NCBI RefSeq assembly: GCF_001544795.2
Contig: NZ_FCOI02000018.1
Location: forward strand, 62,001 to 126,000
DNA from: Caballeronia temeraria
GTDB taxonomy: Bacteria > Pseudomonadota > Gammaproteobacteria > Burkholderiales > Burkholderiaceae
Direction of reading: 5' to 3'
Length of the DNA: 64,000 nt
The position numbers were made by a program, and so were the translations under genes. The notes beneath the pieces are model-generated. The model was not told the origin of the DNA and made no database searches. It saw only the letters and a list, made by a program, of their open reading frames with translations. Below, piece by piece: positions 55,221-64,000 of this stretch; the first letter of the stretch is position 1, and each line of letters begins with the position of its first letter.

Positions 55221-56114
55221 ATGTCTGGTGACAAAATCAGCGACATACAGGCTTTTCTCCAAGTCGCCCGGGAACGTAGCTTTACCCGCGCAGCCGCTCA
55301 ACTCGGCGTATCTCAATCAGCGCTTAGCCATACCATTCGAGCCCTGGAGGCGCGGCTAGGGCTGCGTCTATTAACACGCACCACCCGGAGTGTAGCGCCG
55401 ACGGAGGCAGGAGAACGCTTGATTCAGAGAGTAGTCCCTCGATTTGAGGCGATCGCAGAGGAGCTGGCGTCGTTCGAAGAGCTACGCGACAAACCCGCTG
55501 GAACTGTACGCATCACAACCCCTGATTTCGCTGCAAACACGATTCTTTGGCCTAAGCTGTCCAAGCTTCAACCGAAGTATCCCAAACTCAAGATCGAGGT
55601 TGCGATTGAGCCCGGACTCACCGACATTGTGGCTGATCGCTTTGATGCGGGCGTTCGTTTCGGCGATCAGATATCCAAGGGCATGACGGCGGTTCGTATC
55701 TCGCCGGACATTCGCATGGTGATTGTCGGTGCGCCTTCCTACCTGAAAGGGCGTCCGCTGCCGAGGACCCCGTCGGACCTGACCGCGCACGAGTGCATCA
55801 ACATGCGCTTCTCGGTGCGTGGCGGGGAGTACGCGTGGGAACTCAAGAAGGGCAAACGAAACCTGCAGGTGCGGGTTCAAGGTCCGTGGACTTTCAACAG
55901 CATCTACCCGGTTATTGACGCCGCGCTGGCGGGATTCGGCCTCGCATATATGCCCGAAGAACTTGCGCTGCCCCACATCCGGAGCGGCCGGCTTCAAACC
56001 GTACTTAAAGACTGGTGCCCGACCTTCCCAGGCCTCCATTTGTTCTTCGCCAGCCAGCGTCAATCGTCGCCGGCACTTTCGCTCGTCGTTGAGGCGCTCC
56101 GCTATCGACGCTAA
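55221..56114 (+). CDS. LysR-family transcription regulator
   Basis: A 297-residue regulator with the same layout and clear similarity to the two others in this region (FTRAAAQLGVSQSALSHTIRALEARLGLRLL). Tandem to the preceding LysR gene on the same transcript. Two LysR genes in one transcript next to one target operon is unusual; one of them may act elsewhere. Confidence 0.92.
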   Translation: MSGDKISDIQAFLQVARERSFTRAAAQLGVSQSALSHTIRALEARLGLRLLTRTTRSVAPTEAGERLIQRVVPRFEAIAEELASFEELRDKPAGTVRITTPDFAANTILWPKLSKLQPKYPKLKIEVAIEPGLTDIVADRFDAGVRFGDQISKGMTAVRISPDIRMVIVGAPSYLKGRPLPRTPSDLTAHECINMRFSVRGGEYAWELKKGKRNLQVRVQGPWTFNSIYPVIDAALAGFGLAYMPEELALPHIRSGRLQTVLKDWCPTFPGLHLFFASQRQSSPALSLVVEALRYRR

Positions 56115-56151
56115 GTCGGACGGATACAGCAAGAACTGCAGAGAGGACGCG

Positions 56152-56325
56152 ATGAAACTGTTGTGGGAGCAAGCTCCGCCAGCCTGCGGCTCGGTTGACG
56201 TGCGGTACTCTGTGACCGCTTCGGGCCGAGCGTGGGAGTTGGGCGATAGCAAAGCGCCACTCCATGACTCCGGTCCGCCGATGTCCGTAGTCAGTCAGGA
56301 TGCTGACGCACGTTCGAGCGCGTAA
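56152..56325 (+). CDS. Possible small protein
   Basis: A 57-residue open frame (MKLLWEQAPPACGSVDVRYSV...) with GAGAGGA before the ATG, 37 bases after the LysR gene. No family. May be chance. Confidence 0.3.
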   Translation: MKLLWEQAPPACGSVDVRYSVTASGRAWELGDSKAPLHDSGPPMSVVSQDADARSSA

Positions 56326-56376
56326 GCTCCGTTTTGGTCGCTATTTGCCGGTCGTCGAAGTCGACACTGTTACCCT

Positions 56377-59300
56377 TTAGCAGAAGTCCTTGCTAACCGT
56401 TGTCAACCCACCAAGCAGATGCGACATATCGACGAGTCGTTGGGCCACCAGGTGACGGACTTCCCCTTCGCATTGCCATGTGCCGTACACCGCGAGCAAG
56501 GCCGCGCCCAACGCTTCCCGTCGTTGCTTCTCGAGCAACGACGGCCATACGATGACGTTGACGTTGCCCGTCTCATCCTCGAGCGTGACGAACATGACGC
56601 CTTTCGCGGTGCCGGGCCGCTGCCGTACGGTCACAAGCCCACAGCCCCGTGCAAGACGGCCGTTTCGATATGTTCGCAAGGTCGAAGCCGGCATGAGCCG
56701 TTGTTCAAGCAGCGCCGGCCGCAAGAGCGACAGCGGATGGCGTCCGAGTGTCAGTCCCGCCGTGTTGTAGTCGCTCACGATCTCCTGCGCTTCCGACGGG
56801 GCACCGAGCGTCGGCGTTTCATCGTCGATTCGCGTGTCGGCCAGGATGTCGCGGTCGGGCACCGCGGCCGCAGACTGCCACAACGCTTCACGACGGTTTC
56901 CTGCAAGTGACCGAAGCGCGTTCGCTGCCGCGAGCACCTGCAGGTCGCGGTGATCGAGCTGCGCGCGGCGTGCTAAATCGCTCACGCTTGCGAACGGCTT
57001 CACGGCGCGTGCCGTTTCGATCCGCTCGGCGGCGCCCTCGCGCATGCCCTTGAGCAACGAAAGGCCGAGTCTGACGAGCGGCTGGTCGTGGCCGGATCGC
57101 TTCTCGAGCACAGAATCCCATCCGCTCACGGTCACGTCGATCGGCGCCATTTCGACGCCGTGACGCCGCGCGTCCTGCACGAGTTGAGAGGGCGAGTAAA
57201 AGCCCATCGGCTGAGAGTTGAGCATGGCGGCCAGAAACGCGGCGGGCTCATGGCACTTGAGCCAGCTGCTCGCATAGACGAGGAGCGCAAAGCTCGCCGC
57301 ATGACTCTCCGGAAAGCCATACTCACCGAATCCCTTGATCTGCTCGAAGATGGCTTCCGCGAAGGCCTTGTCGTAACCGCGCGCCTGCATGCCGTTGACG
57401 ATGCGATCGTAGTATTGCTGCAGCCCGCCCTTGCGCTTCCATGCCGCCATCGCGCGCCGTAGCTGATCGGCTTCGCCCGGTGTGAAGCCTGCGGCCAGGA
57501 TCGCCACCTGCATTACCTGCTCCTGGAAGATCGGCACGCCGAGCGTGCGGCCCAGCGCGATTTCCAGTTCCTTGCTGGGATACGTAACCGGTTCCAGTTT
57601 CTGACGCCGCCGCAGATAGGGGTGGACGGCGCCGCCCTGAATCGGCCCCGGCCGCACGATCGCGACCTCGATCACGAGATCGTAAAACTCTCTGGGCTGC
57701 ATGCGCGGCAGCATGCTCATCTGGGCGCGCGACTCGATCTGAAAGACACCGACCGTGTCGGCGCGGGAGATCATCTCGTAGGTGGCCGCATCCTCCGCCG
57801 GGATGTCCTGCATTTCGAAACGCTCGCCGCGTTGCTCAGAGACGATATCGAGCGTGCGTCGAATCGCCGACAGCATGCCGAGCGCGAGCACGTCGATTTT
57901 CAGCAAACCAAGCGCTTCGAGGTCGTCCTTATCCCACTGGATGGCGCTGCGGTCCGGCATTGCCGCGTTCTCGACCGGCACGAGTCGCGTGAGCTTGCCA
58001 CGACTGATGACAAAGCCCCCGGAGTGCTGCGACAGATGCCGCGGAAAGTTGAGGATCTGCGCCGCCAAGTTCGCCCACATGGCAATCAGCGGATTGGCAG
58101 GATCGAGCCCCGATTCTTCGAAGCGACGCAGCAGATCCTGCGAGTGATCGAACCACTGATGGCTCTTCGCGACCTTGTCGATGATCTGCGGATCGATGCC
58201 GAGCGCCTTGCCGGTTTCCCGAAGTGCGCCCCGCGGACGGTAGGTCGAGACCGCCGCGGCGATAGCCGCGCGGTCACGCCCGTACTTCCAGTAAATGTAC
58301 TGGATGACCTCTTCGCGCCGTTGATGTTCGAAGTCGACATCGATGTCGGGCGGCTCACCGCGCTCCTTGCTGATGAAGCGCTCGAACAGCATGTTGCCGC
58401 GCGATGGATCGACTTCTGTTACGCCCAAGCAATAACACACCGCGCTGTTCGCCGCCGATCCGCGGCCCTGACAGAGGATGTGCTGACTACGCGCGAAGCG
58501 CACGATGTCATAGACGGTGAGGAAGTACGCTTCGTAACGCAGCTCGCGAATGAGCTGCAGCTCATGCTCGATTTGTTGCTGCACGTTGTGTGGCACGCCA
58601 GCAGGGAAGCGCCGGTGTGCACCGATATAAGCCTCTTGTCGGAGATAGGCTTCGTGCGTGTAGCCGTCGGGGACCAGTTTGTCGGGATACTCGTAGCGCA
58701 GTTCATCAAGCGAAAAGGTGCAGCGCGCCAGCACCCTTAACGTCTCGGCAATCGCATGCGGCGGATACAGGTTAGCGAGCCGTAAGCGAGAACGCAGATG
58801 CTGCTCGGCATTGGGCGCAAGCTCATAGCCGCATTCGGCCACGGGCTTGCCGACGCGAATCGCCGTCATGGTGTCTTGCAGGGGCTTACGCGAGCGCACA
58901 TGCATGACGACGTTGCCGGTCGCCACGACCGGGATGCCGGTCCGCAATGCGACCTGTTCAACGATGCCTCGATGGATGTCGTCCATCGCGCGCTGATGCA
59001 GCGTGACCCCGACCCACGCACGCGCCGGAAAGGTCTGGCGCAGCCAGTCGACCTGCGCAGTCAGCGTCTCTTCATTCGCCGGAAAGTCCGACACCAGGAT
59101 CGCGAGGCAGTTTTGAACGCCCTCCAGATGCGCGTACTTCGGTTCGGGCCGTGCGAGATCGTCGGGTGTCAGCAGGTAGCTGCCCTTGGCCGCCCACATG
59201 CGCGCAAGCGTAATGAGTTCGCACAGGTTGCCGTAACCGTCACGGTTTTGGGCGAGCAAGATCAGGCCAAACGCGGGGCCAAGAGTGGGGCCAGATGCAG

Positions 59301-59586
59301 TACCAGCAGCGGGGCGGTTTTTGGGACCGCTATCCGCACCATGACACGCATGGACCAGACGAAAGTACGAACCGATGATGAGCGGCAGCTTCTCTTCCTT
59401 GGCCTGGACATGCGCGCGCACGACGCCCGCGACCGAACACTCGTCGGTGATGGCCAGTCCCGCGTAACCGAGTTGCGACGCACGCAGCACCAGCTCTTCG
59501 CCGTGCGACGCGCCGTGCAGGAAAGAGAAGTTGGTGAACGCGAAAAGCTCCGCGTAGTCAGGCAGGGCCGATGAGAGAAAGTCCAC
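56377..59586 (-). CDS. dnaE2: Error-prone DNA polymerase III alpha subunit (ImuC/DnaE2)
   Basis: The 1069-residue mutagenic polymerase of the SOS cassette. N-terminal PHP domain (FTNFSFLHGASHGEELVLRA...). The catalytic aspartates are in PPDIDVDFEH near residue 413 and KIDVLALGML near 565. C-terminal HhH and OB-fold region; the C-terminal replisome-binding part of DnaE is absent, as usual in this family. Start GTG 59586. It is the last gene of imuA-imuB-dnaE2, 12 bases after imuB. A Pro/Gly-rich insert at about 90-105 follows the PHP start. Confidence 0.96.
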   Translation of the reverse strand: MDFLSSALPDYAELFAFTNFSFLHGASHGEELVLRASQLGYAGLAITDECSVAGVVRAHVQAKEEKLPLIIGSYFRLVHACHGADSGPKNRPAAGTASGPTLGPAFGLILLAQNRDGYGNLCELITLARMWAAKGSYLLTPDDLARPEPKYAHLEGVQNCLAILVSDFPANEETLTAQVDWLRQTFPARAWVGVTLHQRAMDDIHRGIVEQVALRTGIPVVATGNVVMHVRSRKPLQDTMTAIRVGKPVAECGYELAPNAEQHLRSRLRLANLYPPHAIAETLRVLARCTFSLDELRYEYPDKLVPDGYTHEAYLRQEAYIGAHRRFPAGVPHNVQQQIEHELQLIRELRYEAYFLTVYDIVRFARSQHILCQGRGSAANSAVCYCLGVTEVDPSRGNMLFERFISKERGEPPDIDVDFEHQRREEVIQYIYWKYGRDRAAIAAAVSTYRPRGALRETGKALGIDPQIIDKVAKSHQWFDHSQDLLRRFEESGLDPANPLIAMWANLAAQILNFPRHLSQHSGGFVISRGKLTRLVPVENAAMPDRSAIQWDKDDLEALGLLKIDVLALGMLSAIRRTLDIVSEQRGERFEMQDIPAEDAATYEMISRADTVGVFQIESRAQMSMLPRMQPREFYDLVIEVAIVRPGPIQGGAVHPYLRRRQKLEPVTYPSKELEIALGRTLGVPIFQEQVMQVAILAAGFTPGEADQLRRAMAAWKRKGGLQQYYDRIVNGMQARGYDKAFAEAIFEQIKGFGEYGFPESHAASFALLVYASSWLKCHEPAAFLAAMLNSQPMGFYSPSQLVQDARRHGVEMAPIDVTVSGWDSVLEKRSGHDQPLVRLGLSLLKGMREGAAERIETARAVKPFASVSDLARRAQLDHRDLQVLAAANALRSLAGNRREALWQSAAAVPDRDILADTRIDDETPTLGAPSEAQEIVSDYNTAGLTLGRHPLSLLRPALLEQRLMPASTLRTYRNGRLARGCGLVTVRQRPGTAKGVMFVTLEDETGNVNVIVWPSLLEKQRREALGAALLAVYGTWQCEGEVRHLVAQRLVDMSHLLGGLTTVSKDFC

Positions 59587-59598
59587 GGCAACACCTGC

Positions 59599-61062
59599 TT
59601 AACCGAACAGTCCGTGGAGAAACCAGCGCGTTTCCTCGGTCTTGACGCTCGGCCGTTCGCGATAGATCCAGTAGCAGCTTTTGTCATCGGCTTCCGCGAC
59701 AAAATAATCGCGCGTCACCAGCGCGCCGTCATGCCATCCGGCCTCAATCCGTTCGCCGGTCGAAACGAGTTTGAGCGGCGATCCGTAGAACGGACGATGA
59801 TTCTTGACCATCAACCGCAAGGGCGCCTGCAAGAGCCACGTCGGTCGCGGCAGATCATCAGGCGCGGGGGGCGTCTTCGGGTTGCTTTGCACGGGCACCC
59901 ACTGATTGGCGTGTTCCGGGCGATGATCGGGCGCGGGCGCGGGCCGCAGAACATTTTCGGCGCCCAGGCGTGCCGCCAGCAGCTCCAGCAGCCGGTTATG
60001 GTCTTGCGCTGAGCCACCGGGCTCGGGAAATAGCGAATCGCTCGGCGGCTCGGCCGCTCGCACTTCTGAGGCCGTTAGCCGCACGGCGATGACCGCGGCT
60101 TCGAGTTCCGTGCGCCCGAGTCGCTCCTTCAAGAGACGCACCAGGTGCTCTTCGTGCCAGGTGGGCTCAGCGAGCGCGATCTCAATCAGCGTCGGTTCGA
60201 TGGCCTGGCGTCCGCGTTCATGTTCGAGCGTGATCGTCGCGTGCGTGAGCGCGAGTTGCTGGGCGGTGAGCCACCCGCAGAGCTGCACGACGAGTCGTCG
60301 CGCGGAAAAGAGGATGGCTTCGGCGTGCTCGACGCGATCAGGCAGCTCAACGCGTGCGCTGAAGGTCGGCGGCAGTTCGAGCCATTCGTGCAGTTCAGGC
60401 GCCAGGCCATAGGCCCGGTCCAGGGAATCGAGTAGGTCCACGCCACATCTCTTCTTTAAACCTGCACGGGGCAGGCGTTGGATATCACTCAGGACGCGGC
60501 AGCCCAGTCCGTTAAACCAGTCGGCGAACGGGCGCAGCTCCGGCACGGCCATGAAGGGCAAGGCGCCCAGGTGACGTTCGAGCGAACGCATCTTGAGCAC
60601 CCGCCGGCGGCCGGCCTTGGCGAGCAGCCACGCACCGCGGCCGGTGGGCGCGACGCTCATGCGCGCGGTAACGCCAATGATCTTGACGACGTCCTTGATG
60701 GTCCTGCACACGCGCAGGATGCCGCCGAAGAGTCGCAAGCTCGCGGTGACGTCCACAACGATGGTTTCTTCTTCGCACACCGCCACCTGTGGCGAGAAAC
60801 GCAGCAGCGCGATCGCCACCTCGCGCTGCATCTCGTGTTCGCGTGCGGCGCTCCGGTCGAACATCAGCGCCTGCGGCGCGAGCGTCGTGACCCCGCCGCG
60901 TTTCATCCCCACTCGCACGCCCGCGTCTGCCGCCGCCGCATCGAGCACGATGACTTTATCGCGCTCGAGTACCACGCACCCGTGCTCAAAAGGAGGTGAC
61001 CACCTCGGTCTGAACATCTCCAGCGAAAGCCGGGGCAAGTGAATGGCGACGAACACGGCCAT
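59599..61062 (-). CDS. imuB: ImuB, Y-family polymerase-like adaptor
   Basis: A 487-residue Y-family polymerase-like protein (FVAIHLPRLSLEMFRPRW start; little-finger-like region near 220-300). In this family the acidic catalytic residues are missing and the protein connects DnaE2 to the sliding clamp. Here the first-motif residues read IHLPRLSLE, without the D-x-D of active enzymes, in line with that role. Its start overlaps the 3' end of imuA by 77 bases. Confidence 0.93.
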   Translation of the reverse strand: MAVFVAIHLPRLSLEMFRPRWSPPFEHGCVVLERDKVIVLDAAAADAGVRVGMKRGGVTTLAPQALMFDRSAAREHEMQREVAIALLRFSPQVAVCEEETIVVDVTASLRLFGGILRVCRTIKDVVKIIGVTARMSVAPTGRGAWLLAKAGRRRVLKMRSLERHLGALPFMAVPELRPFADWFNGLGCRVLSDIQRLPRAGLKKRCGVDLLDSLDRAYGLAPELHEWLELPPTFSARVELPDRVEHAEAILFSARRLVVQLCGWLTAQQLALTHATITLEHERGRQAIEPTLIEIALAEPTWHEEHLVRLLKERLGRTELEAAVIAVRLTASEVRAAEPPSDSLFPEPGGSAQDHNRLLELLAARLGAENVLRPAPAPDHRPEHANQWVPVQSNPKTPPAPDDLPRPTWLLQAPLRLMVKNHRPFYGSPLKLVSTGERIEAGWHDGALVTRDYFVAEADDKSCYWIYRERPSVKTEETRWFLHGLFG

Positions 61063-61708
61063 AGGGACTCAGCAAGATCGGCGACGGTTGTAGGGTGACG
61101 GTCAATGGCTCCGTGCGGTTGGGGCCGCGTCGTTTAATCACGTCGACCGCGATCCCGCCCTCTGCCGGTCTCACGCCAAGCCGTAGGGTCGCCGGCGACG
61201 CATCCTGGGCGCTGGCAAGCGGCCGCAGCAGAATCAGCAACGTCTCGGTCGCCTGAGCGGCCAGATGCAAGCGTCGCAATGCCTCGGAGCGGATGTGCTG
61301 TTGCCAAAAGAGCAGGGCGCCGCAACTTCCGGCCTGCAGCACGCGCTCCGCGGACCACAAGGCGTCCGCCGTTTTCGAGGCGCGCAGCCACATCAGCTTG
61401 TCCAGCGGTACGCCCAGGTACGAGAACGCCAGCGCATTCGGGACATGCGGCGCCTGCAGCAGCACGACGGGCCGCCGAGCGTCTTGCGCCACGCGGGCAA
61501 GCGCCGGACGCATCAGACGCATTTCGCCAATGCCCGGCTGCTGAACCAGCAGTTCCACGAGCGCGCCGAGCGGCCAGCCACCGCCGGGCAGTTCCGCTGA
61601 CAACGCCGCGTAACCGGTGTCGACGGTCTTCCCGGAGGCACGGGCCAACTGCGAACCGAGCCACAACCCCGGATGAATGGCTTCGACATGTTTGGGCAGG
61701 GCGGCCAT
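60986..61708 (-). CDS. imuA: ImuA, RecA-like SOS mutagenesis protein
   Basis: A 240-residue RecA/SulA-like protein, first gene of the SOS mutagenesis cassette. HPGLWLGSQLAR, LSAELPGGGWPLGALVELL and the LLQAPHVPNALAFSYLG segments are typical. The frame is open 165 codons further upstream, but the family start and the LexA box fix the ATG at 61708. Expected to be repressed by LexA and induced by DNA damage. Confidence 0.92.
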   Translation of the reverse strand: MAALPKHVEAIHPGLWLGSQLARASGKTVDTGYAALSAELPGGGWPLGALVELLVQQPGIGEMRLMRPALARVAQDARRPVVLLQAPHVPNALAFSYLGVPLDKLMWLRASKTADALWSAERVLQAGSCGALLFWQQHIRSEALRRLHLAAQATETLLILLRPLASAQDASPATLRLGVRPAEGGIAVDVIKRRGPNRTEPLTVTLQPSPILLSPYGRVRRHSLAPAFAGDVQTEVVTSF

Positions 61709-61716
61709 TTTGCATA

Positions 61717-61740
61717 AGTACTGTATGTATGTACAGTACT
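61717..61740. promoter_or_regulatory. LexA box (SOS operator) of imuA
   Basis: TACTGTATGTATGTACAGTA at 61719-61738, a full CTGT-N8-ACAG LexA box of the proteobacterial type, extended to AGTACTGTA...TACAGTACT. It lies 9-32 bases before the imuA start. Confidence 0.93.
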
Positions 61741-62211
61741 TTACCTTGAAATTCGCATCGCGGTATCGCGCCCTTTTTCGGCGCCGTGGGCGGGGCGGCC
61801 GATGATGCTGCCGGCGATGCCTTGAGAAAATAGACGCACAAGCAGGGCGGATCGGTAACAAATCCGTGGGCGGCCCACTCACCCCGCGGGCCGAATGCGA
61901 AGAACATGTTGATTCCGGCGTCTGCGTCCGCAAGTGCTGTGGTGTAGGCGTGAGCGCTACGGCGGCGAGATTTTGCGCGGAGGCCACCGCTGAAAGCGGT
62001 ATTGCTAGCCGAGCTCTCGCGGCACTGCTCGTGCGGGCCAGTCTATGAAGCTTTGCGAGCAAGATAGGTAGTTGCGTTTGAATGATGGATCGTATCGGGC
62101 GTACGCTCGAAGTCGCGACCCGTTCCCTACCGTTGGCTGCCAAGTGCCGGTGGGTGCCGAGCACTGCGCAACGCGTTACGAAACAGAGCAAAGGGCGAAA
62201 CAAAACGACGT
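61741..62211. other. Intergenic region, no gene seen
   Basis: About 470 bases between the imuA LexA box and the next plus-strand gene. The minus frame is open through it as an extension of imuA but the codons are not protein-like. Confidence 0.4.
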
Positions 62212-62565
62212 ATGACCGGATCTGATATCAACGAAGTGTCGAATGCATCGGACGCACGCGCGGAACTGCTGTGCTTCCTGGTCGCGACCGTGGCGGCTTC
62301 CCATTCGCTGACATGCGAATGGCGCGTCGATAATCTCGTGGAAAGCTGCCGCATCTGGCTGCGACGCAATCGCCTGTGGATGGACTGGCTCGAGCGCGTG
62401 CGCCTCGGCCAGCTAGCGCTCAAGATCGCCCAACGCGACCTGAAGGGCGCCGGCATCGCGGTGCGCCAGTCGAATGTCCAGGCGCTTTTTACGGGCGACA
62501 TGCAACTGAACTATTCGTGCACCGTCATCAAGAAGATGCTGGCGCTGTGCAAAGAAGCGCTCTGA
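62212..62565 (+). CDS. Hypothetical protein
   Basis: A 117-residue soluble, helical protein (AELLCFLVATVAASHSLTCEWRV ... LERVRLGQLALKIAQRDLKGAG). No clear ribosome site. It is 54 bases before the SRAP gene on the same strand and may form a unit with it. No family recognised. Confidence 0.5.
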   Translation: MTGSDINEVSNASDARAELLCFLVATVAASHSLTCEWRVDNLVESCRIWLRRNRLWMDWLERVRLGQLALKIAQRDLKGAGIAVRQSNVQALFTGDMQLNYSCTVIKKMLALCKEAL

Positions 62566-62619
62566 CGTCCTGCGCCTTATGCCTGTGCCGCCGTCATGAA
62601 ACGAAGGGGAACCCAACGC

Positions 62620-63591
62620 ATGTGTTACTCCGCGCAGATCCAGGCCGACTATCGCCGCTACGTGAAGATGTTCGGCGCACAGATCGATATTCGCGAGTTC
62701 GCGCGATTGTTTTGGGAGCGCGCCGAGGGCAGCAAGGCAAAAATCCCGAAGGCGATGGAAGACGCCTTCCGTGAGCCTCAGACCGATGACGAACGGCAGA
62801 TCAAGACCTTCATTGATCGGTACACCGCGGAAGAGGCGACCAAGGTCGAGCAGGAGCTTTTCAAGCAACGCACGCGACTGGCCGATGCTGAGCGCACGCT
62901 GCAGACGAAGACGACCAAAGCGGCGACCGAAAGCAAGCGCATCGCGACGGACAAGATCGATGCGGCGTTACGGCGCCTGACCGACTTCGGTCGCACTGAA
63001 CAAGAGCCGCGGGACTCACGCATCTTTCCCGGCTACTACGCGCCCGTGCTCGTGGTCGAAGACGGCCAGTATGTCATCAAGCCAATGCGTTACCAGTGTC
63101 GCATCGCGGGGAAGCCGGAAAACTATGATGTTAAGTACCCCGGAACATATAATGCTCGTCGCGATAGTCTGGAGAAATTCTGGAAGCCGTGCTTCGGCTA
63201 CACGCATGGCCTCATGCTGGTTGACGTCTTCTATGAGAACGTCGCGAGGGCAAAGTGCGAAAACACGCTGTTCGAGACGCATGACGGACTGCAGGCGCCT
63301 GGCGAAAACGTCGTCCTGGAGTTTCGACCCAACAACGGTCAGCTGCTGATGGTGGCGTGTCTCTGGTCTAAGTGGACCGCCCCCGGTCAACCGGATCTCC
63401 TATCGTTTGCCGCCATCACGGACGAGCCGCCGGCCGAGGTGGAAGCAGCAGGACACGACCGATGCATCGTCCCAATCAAGCGAGAGAACGTCGACGCCTG
63501 GTTGAATCCGCAGGCGTCCGACCTTGCCGCACTCGATGCAATTCTCGAGGATCGAGACCGGCCTTACTACGAGCATCGGCTTGCCGCGTGA
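62620..63591 (+). CDS. SRAP-domain protein (HMCES/YedK family)
   Basis: Forms a covalent bond with abasic sites in single-stranded DNA to protect them. The catalytic Cys is the residue after Met (MCYSAQ), so the start is set at 62620. Other active-site residues fit NARRDSL (Asn), FYENVARAK (Glu) and GHDRCIVPI (His). Family members have about 220-230 residues; this one has 323. The extra part, about residues 15-135, is rich in charged residues and looks like a long helical or coiled-coil insertion (EEATKVEQELFKQRTRLADAERTLQ...). Position next to the SOS mutagenesis cassette fits a repair role. Confidence 0.9.
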   Translation: MCYSAQIQADYRRYVKMFGAQIDIREFARLFWERAEGSKAKIPKAMEDAFREPQTDDERQIKTFIDRYTAEEATKVEQELFKQRTRLADAERTLQTKTTKAATESKRIATDKIDAALRRLTDFGRTEQEPRDSRIFPGYYAPVLVVEDGQYVIKPMRYQCRIAGKPENYDVKYPGTYNARRDSLEKFWKPCFGYTHGLMLVDVFYENVARAKCENTLFETHDGLQAPGENVVLEFRPNNGQLLMVACLWSKWTAPGQPDLLSFAAITDEPPAEVEAAGHDRCIVPIKRENVDAWLNPQASDLAALDAILEDRDRPYYEHRLAA

Positions 63592-63709
63592 ATGGGTGCT
63601 AGTCGCAGATATGCCCGGGTGATCGCGTGCAGAGGGAGCCGCTCGCCGGAAACGATTCGGAACGCACCTTGCTGAGCTGTTTTTATTTTCTAACTGAGGA
63701 GGTGCAACG

Positions 63710-63931
63710 ATGGCAGGCGACAACTCGTATAAGCCCGGTGAGATCGTCAAGGTGTCCGGCATCTATTCCGTCGTTCATGACGATGGCAAAGATACGTTCG
63801 AAGTCACGTGTGTCGAGGGCGAACATTTTCCTCCGACAAGAAGCGGCAAGGGCGCCCATTTCGAACTTAAATATGCGGCGACCCATTCGCACAAACACGG
63901 TGAACTGAAGGGCACCGAGGCGCGTGGGTAA
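63710..63931 (+). CDS. YjzC-like small protein
   Basis: A 73-residue protein with the YjzC-type pattern: KPGEIVKVSGIYSVVHDDG near the start and VTCVEGEHFPPTRSGKGAHFEL in the second half. GAGGAGGTG before the ATG is a strong ribosome site. His-rich tail. Function unknown. Confidence 0.8.
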   Translation: MAGDNSYKPGEIVKVSGIYSVVHDDGKDTFEVTCVEGEHFPPTRSGKGAHFELKYAATHSHKHGELKGTEARG

Positions 63932-63959
63932 AATGGCTAAGGTCTGGTAATCGGTTCGA

Positions 63960-63997
63960 TCGGCATGAGGTGCTGCTCGTCTAGCGCTTCATGCCGA
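63960..63997. terminator. Hairpin at window end
   Basis: TCGGCATGA (63960-63968) pairs with TCATGCCGA (63989-63997), 9-bp perfect stem, 20-base loop, about 30 bases after the YjzC-like gene. What follows is outside the window, so a T-run cannot be judged. Confidence 0.4.
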
Positions 63998-64000
63998 CCG

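Noticed and set aside
57622..58740. Plus-strand open frame of 372 codons
   Set aside because: Antisense shadow of dnaE2; high GC makes such frames common.

Overview
The window reads as a chromosome or chromid segment of a Burkholderiaceae bacterium, most likely Paraburkholderia or Caballeronia. The reasons are high GC, many Burkholderia-type small proteins, an imuA-imuB-dnaE2 cassette, paired LysR regulators and many stress and signalling genes. No rRNA, tRNA, CRISPR array or phage block is visible. This is an accessory, signalling-rich region with clear gene decay: two insertion sequences with intact target duplications, and at least five broken genes.

Layout. 1-5 kb: a CheB-type methylesterase (cut by the window edge), an iron-permease-like membrane protein, a PAS/PAS hybrid histidine kinase and a Nudix hydrolase. 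5.3-7.7 kb: a DUF892 (YciF-like) gene split by an IS4-family element. 7.9-12.4 kb: CsbD/YqjE-type stress proteins, a resolvase-like protein without catalytic residues, a decayed second copy of the hybrid kinase and a second iron-permease-like gene. 12.6-16.9 kb: flavohemoglobin hmp, a chemoreceptor and a single-domain receiver. 17-22 kb: envelope and general-stress genes (two YsnF-type proteins, a membrane protein, DUF2252). 22-27.2 kb: a diguanylate cyclase, two more receivers and a VapBC toxin-antitoxin pair with a palindromic operator.

27.5-40.3 kb is the most interesting part. When the 5.3-kb IS66 insertion is removed in silico, one compact locus appears: a receiver-only protein, a FixJ-type regulator, a DUF4239 membrane protein and a larger membrane protein, transcribed away from a periplasmic alkylsulfatase that is followed convergently by a FixL-like sensor kinase. 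Three copies of a 34-bp motif with identical internal spacing lie 72-81 bp upstream of three start codons of this locus. I read this as a small two-component regulon around an alkylsulfatase, now damaged by IS66 and by a frameshift. The IS66 element itself carries a 2368-bp internal tandem duplication.

40.6-48.3 kb: an MHYT-domain sensor kinase, a second and closely similar diguanylate cyclase, a VIT1-type metal transporter, and remnants of a cytochrome b561, a chemoreceptor tail and an MFS transporter. 48.1-56.3 kb: a redox/aromatic-type cluster (tautomerase, two SDRs, double-CMD lipoprotein, two tandem cupins, zinc alcohol dehydrogenase) with three LysR regulators. 56.4-63.9 kb: a DNA-damage block with imuA-imuB-dnaE2 behind a perfect LexA box, an SRAP (HMCES/YedK-type) protein with a long helical insertion, and a YjzC-like small protein.
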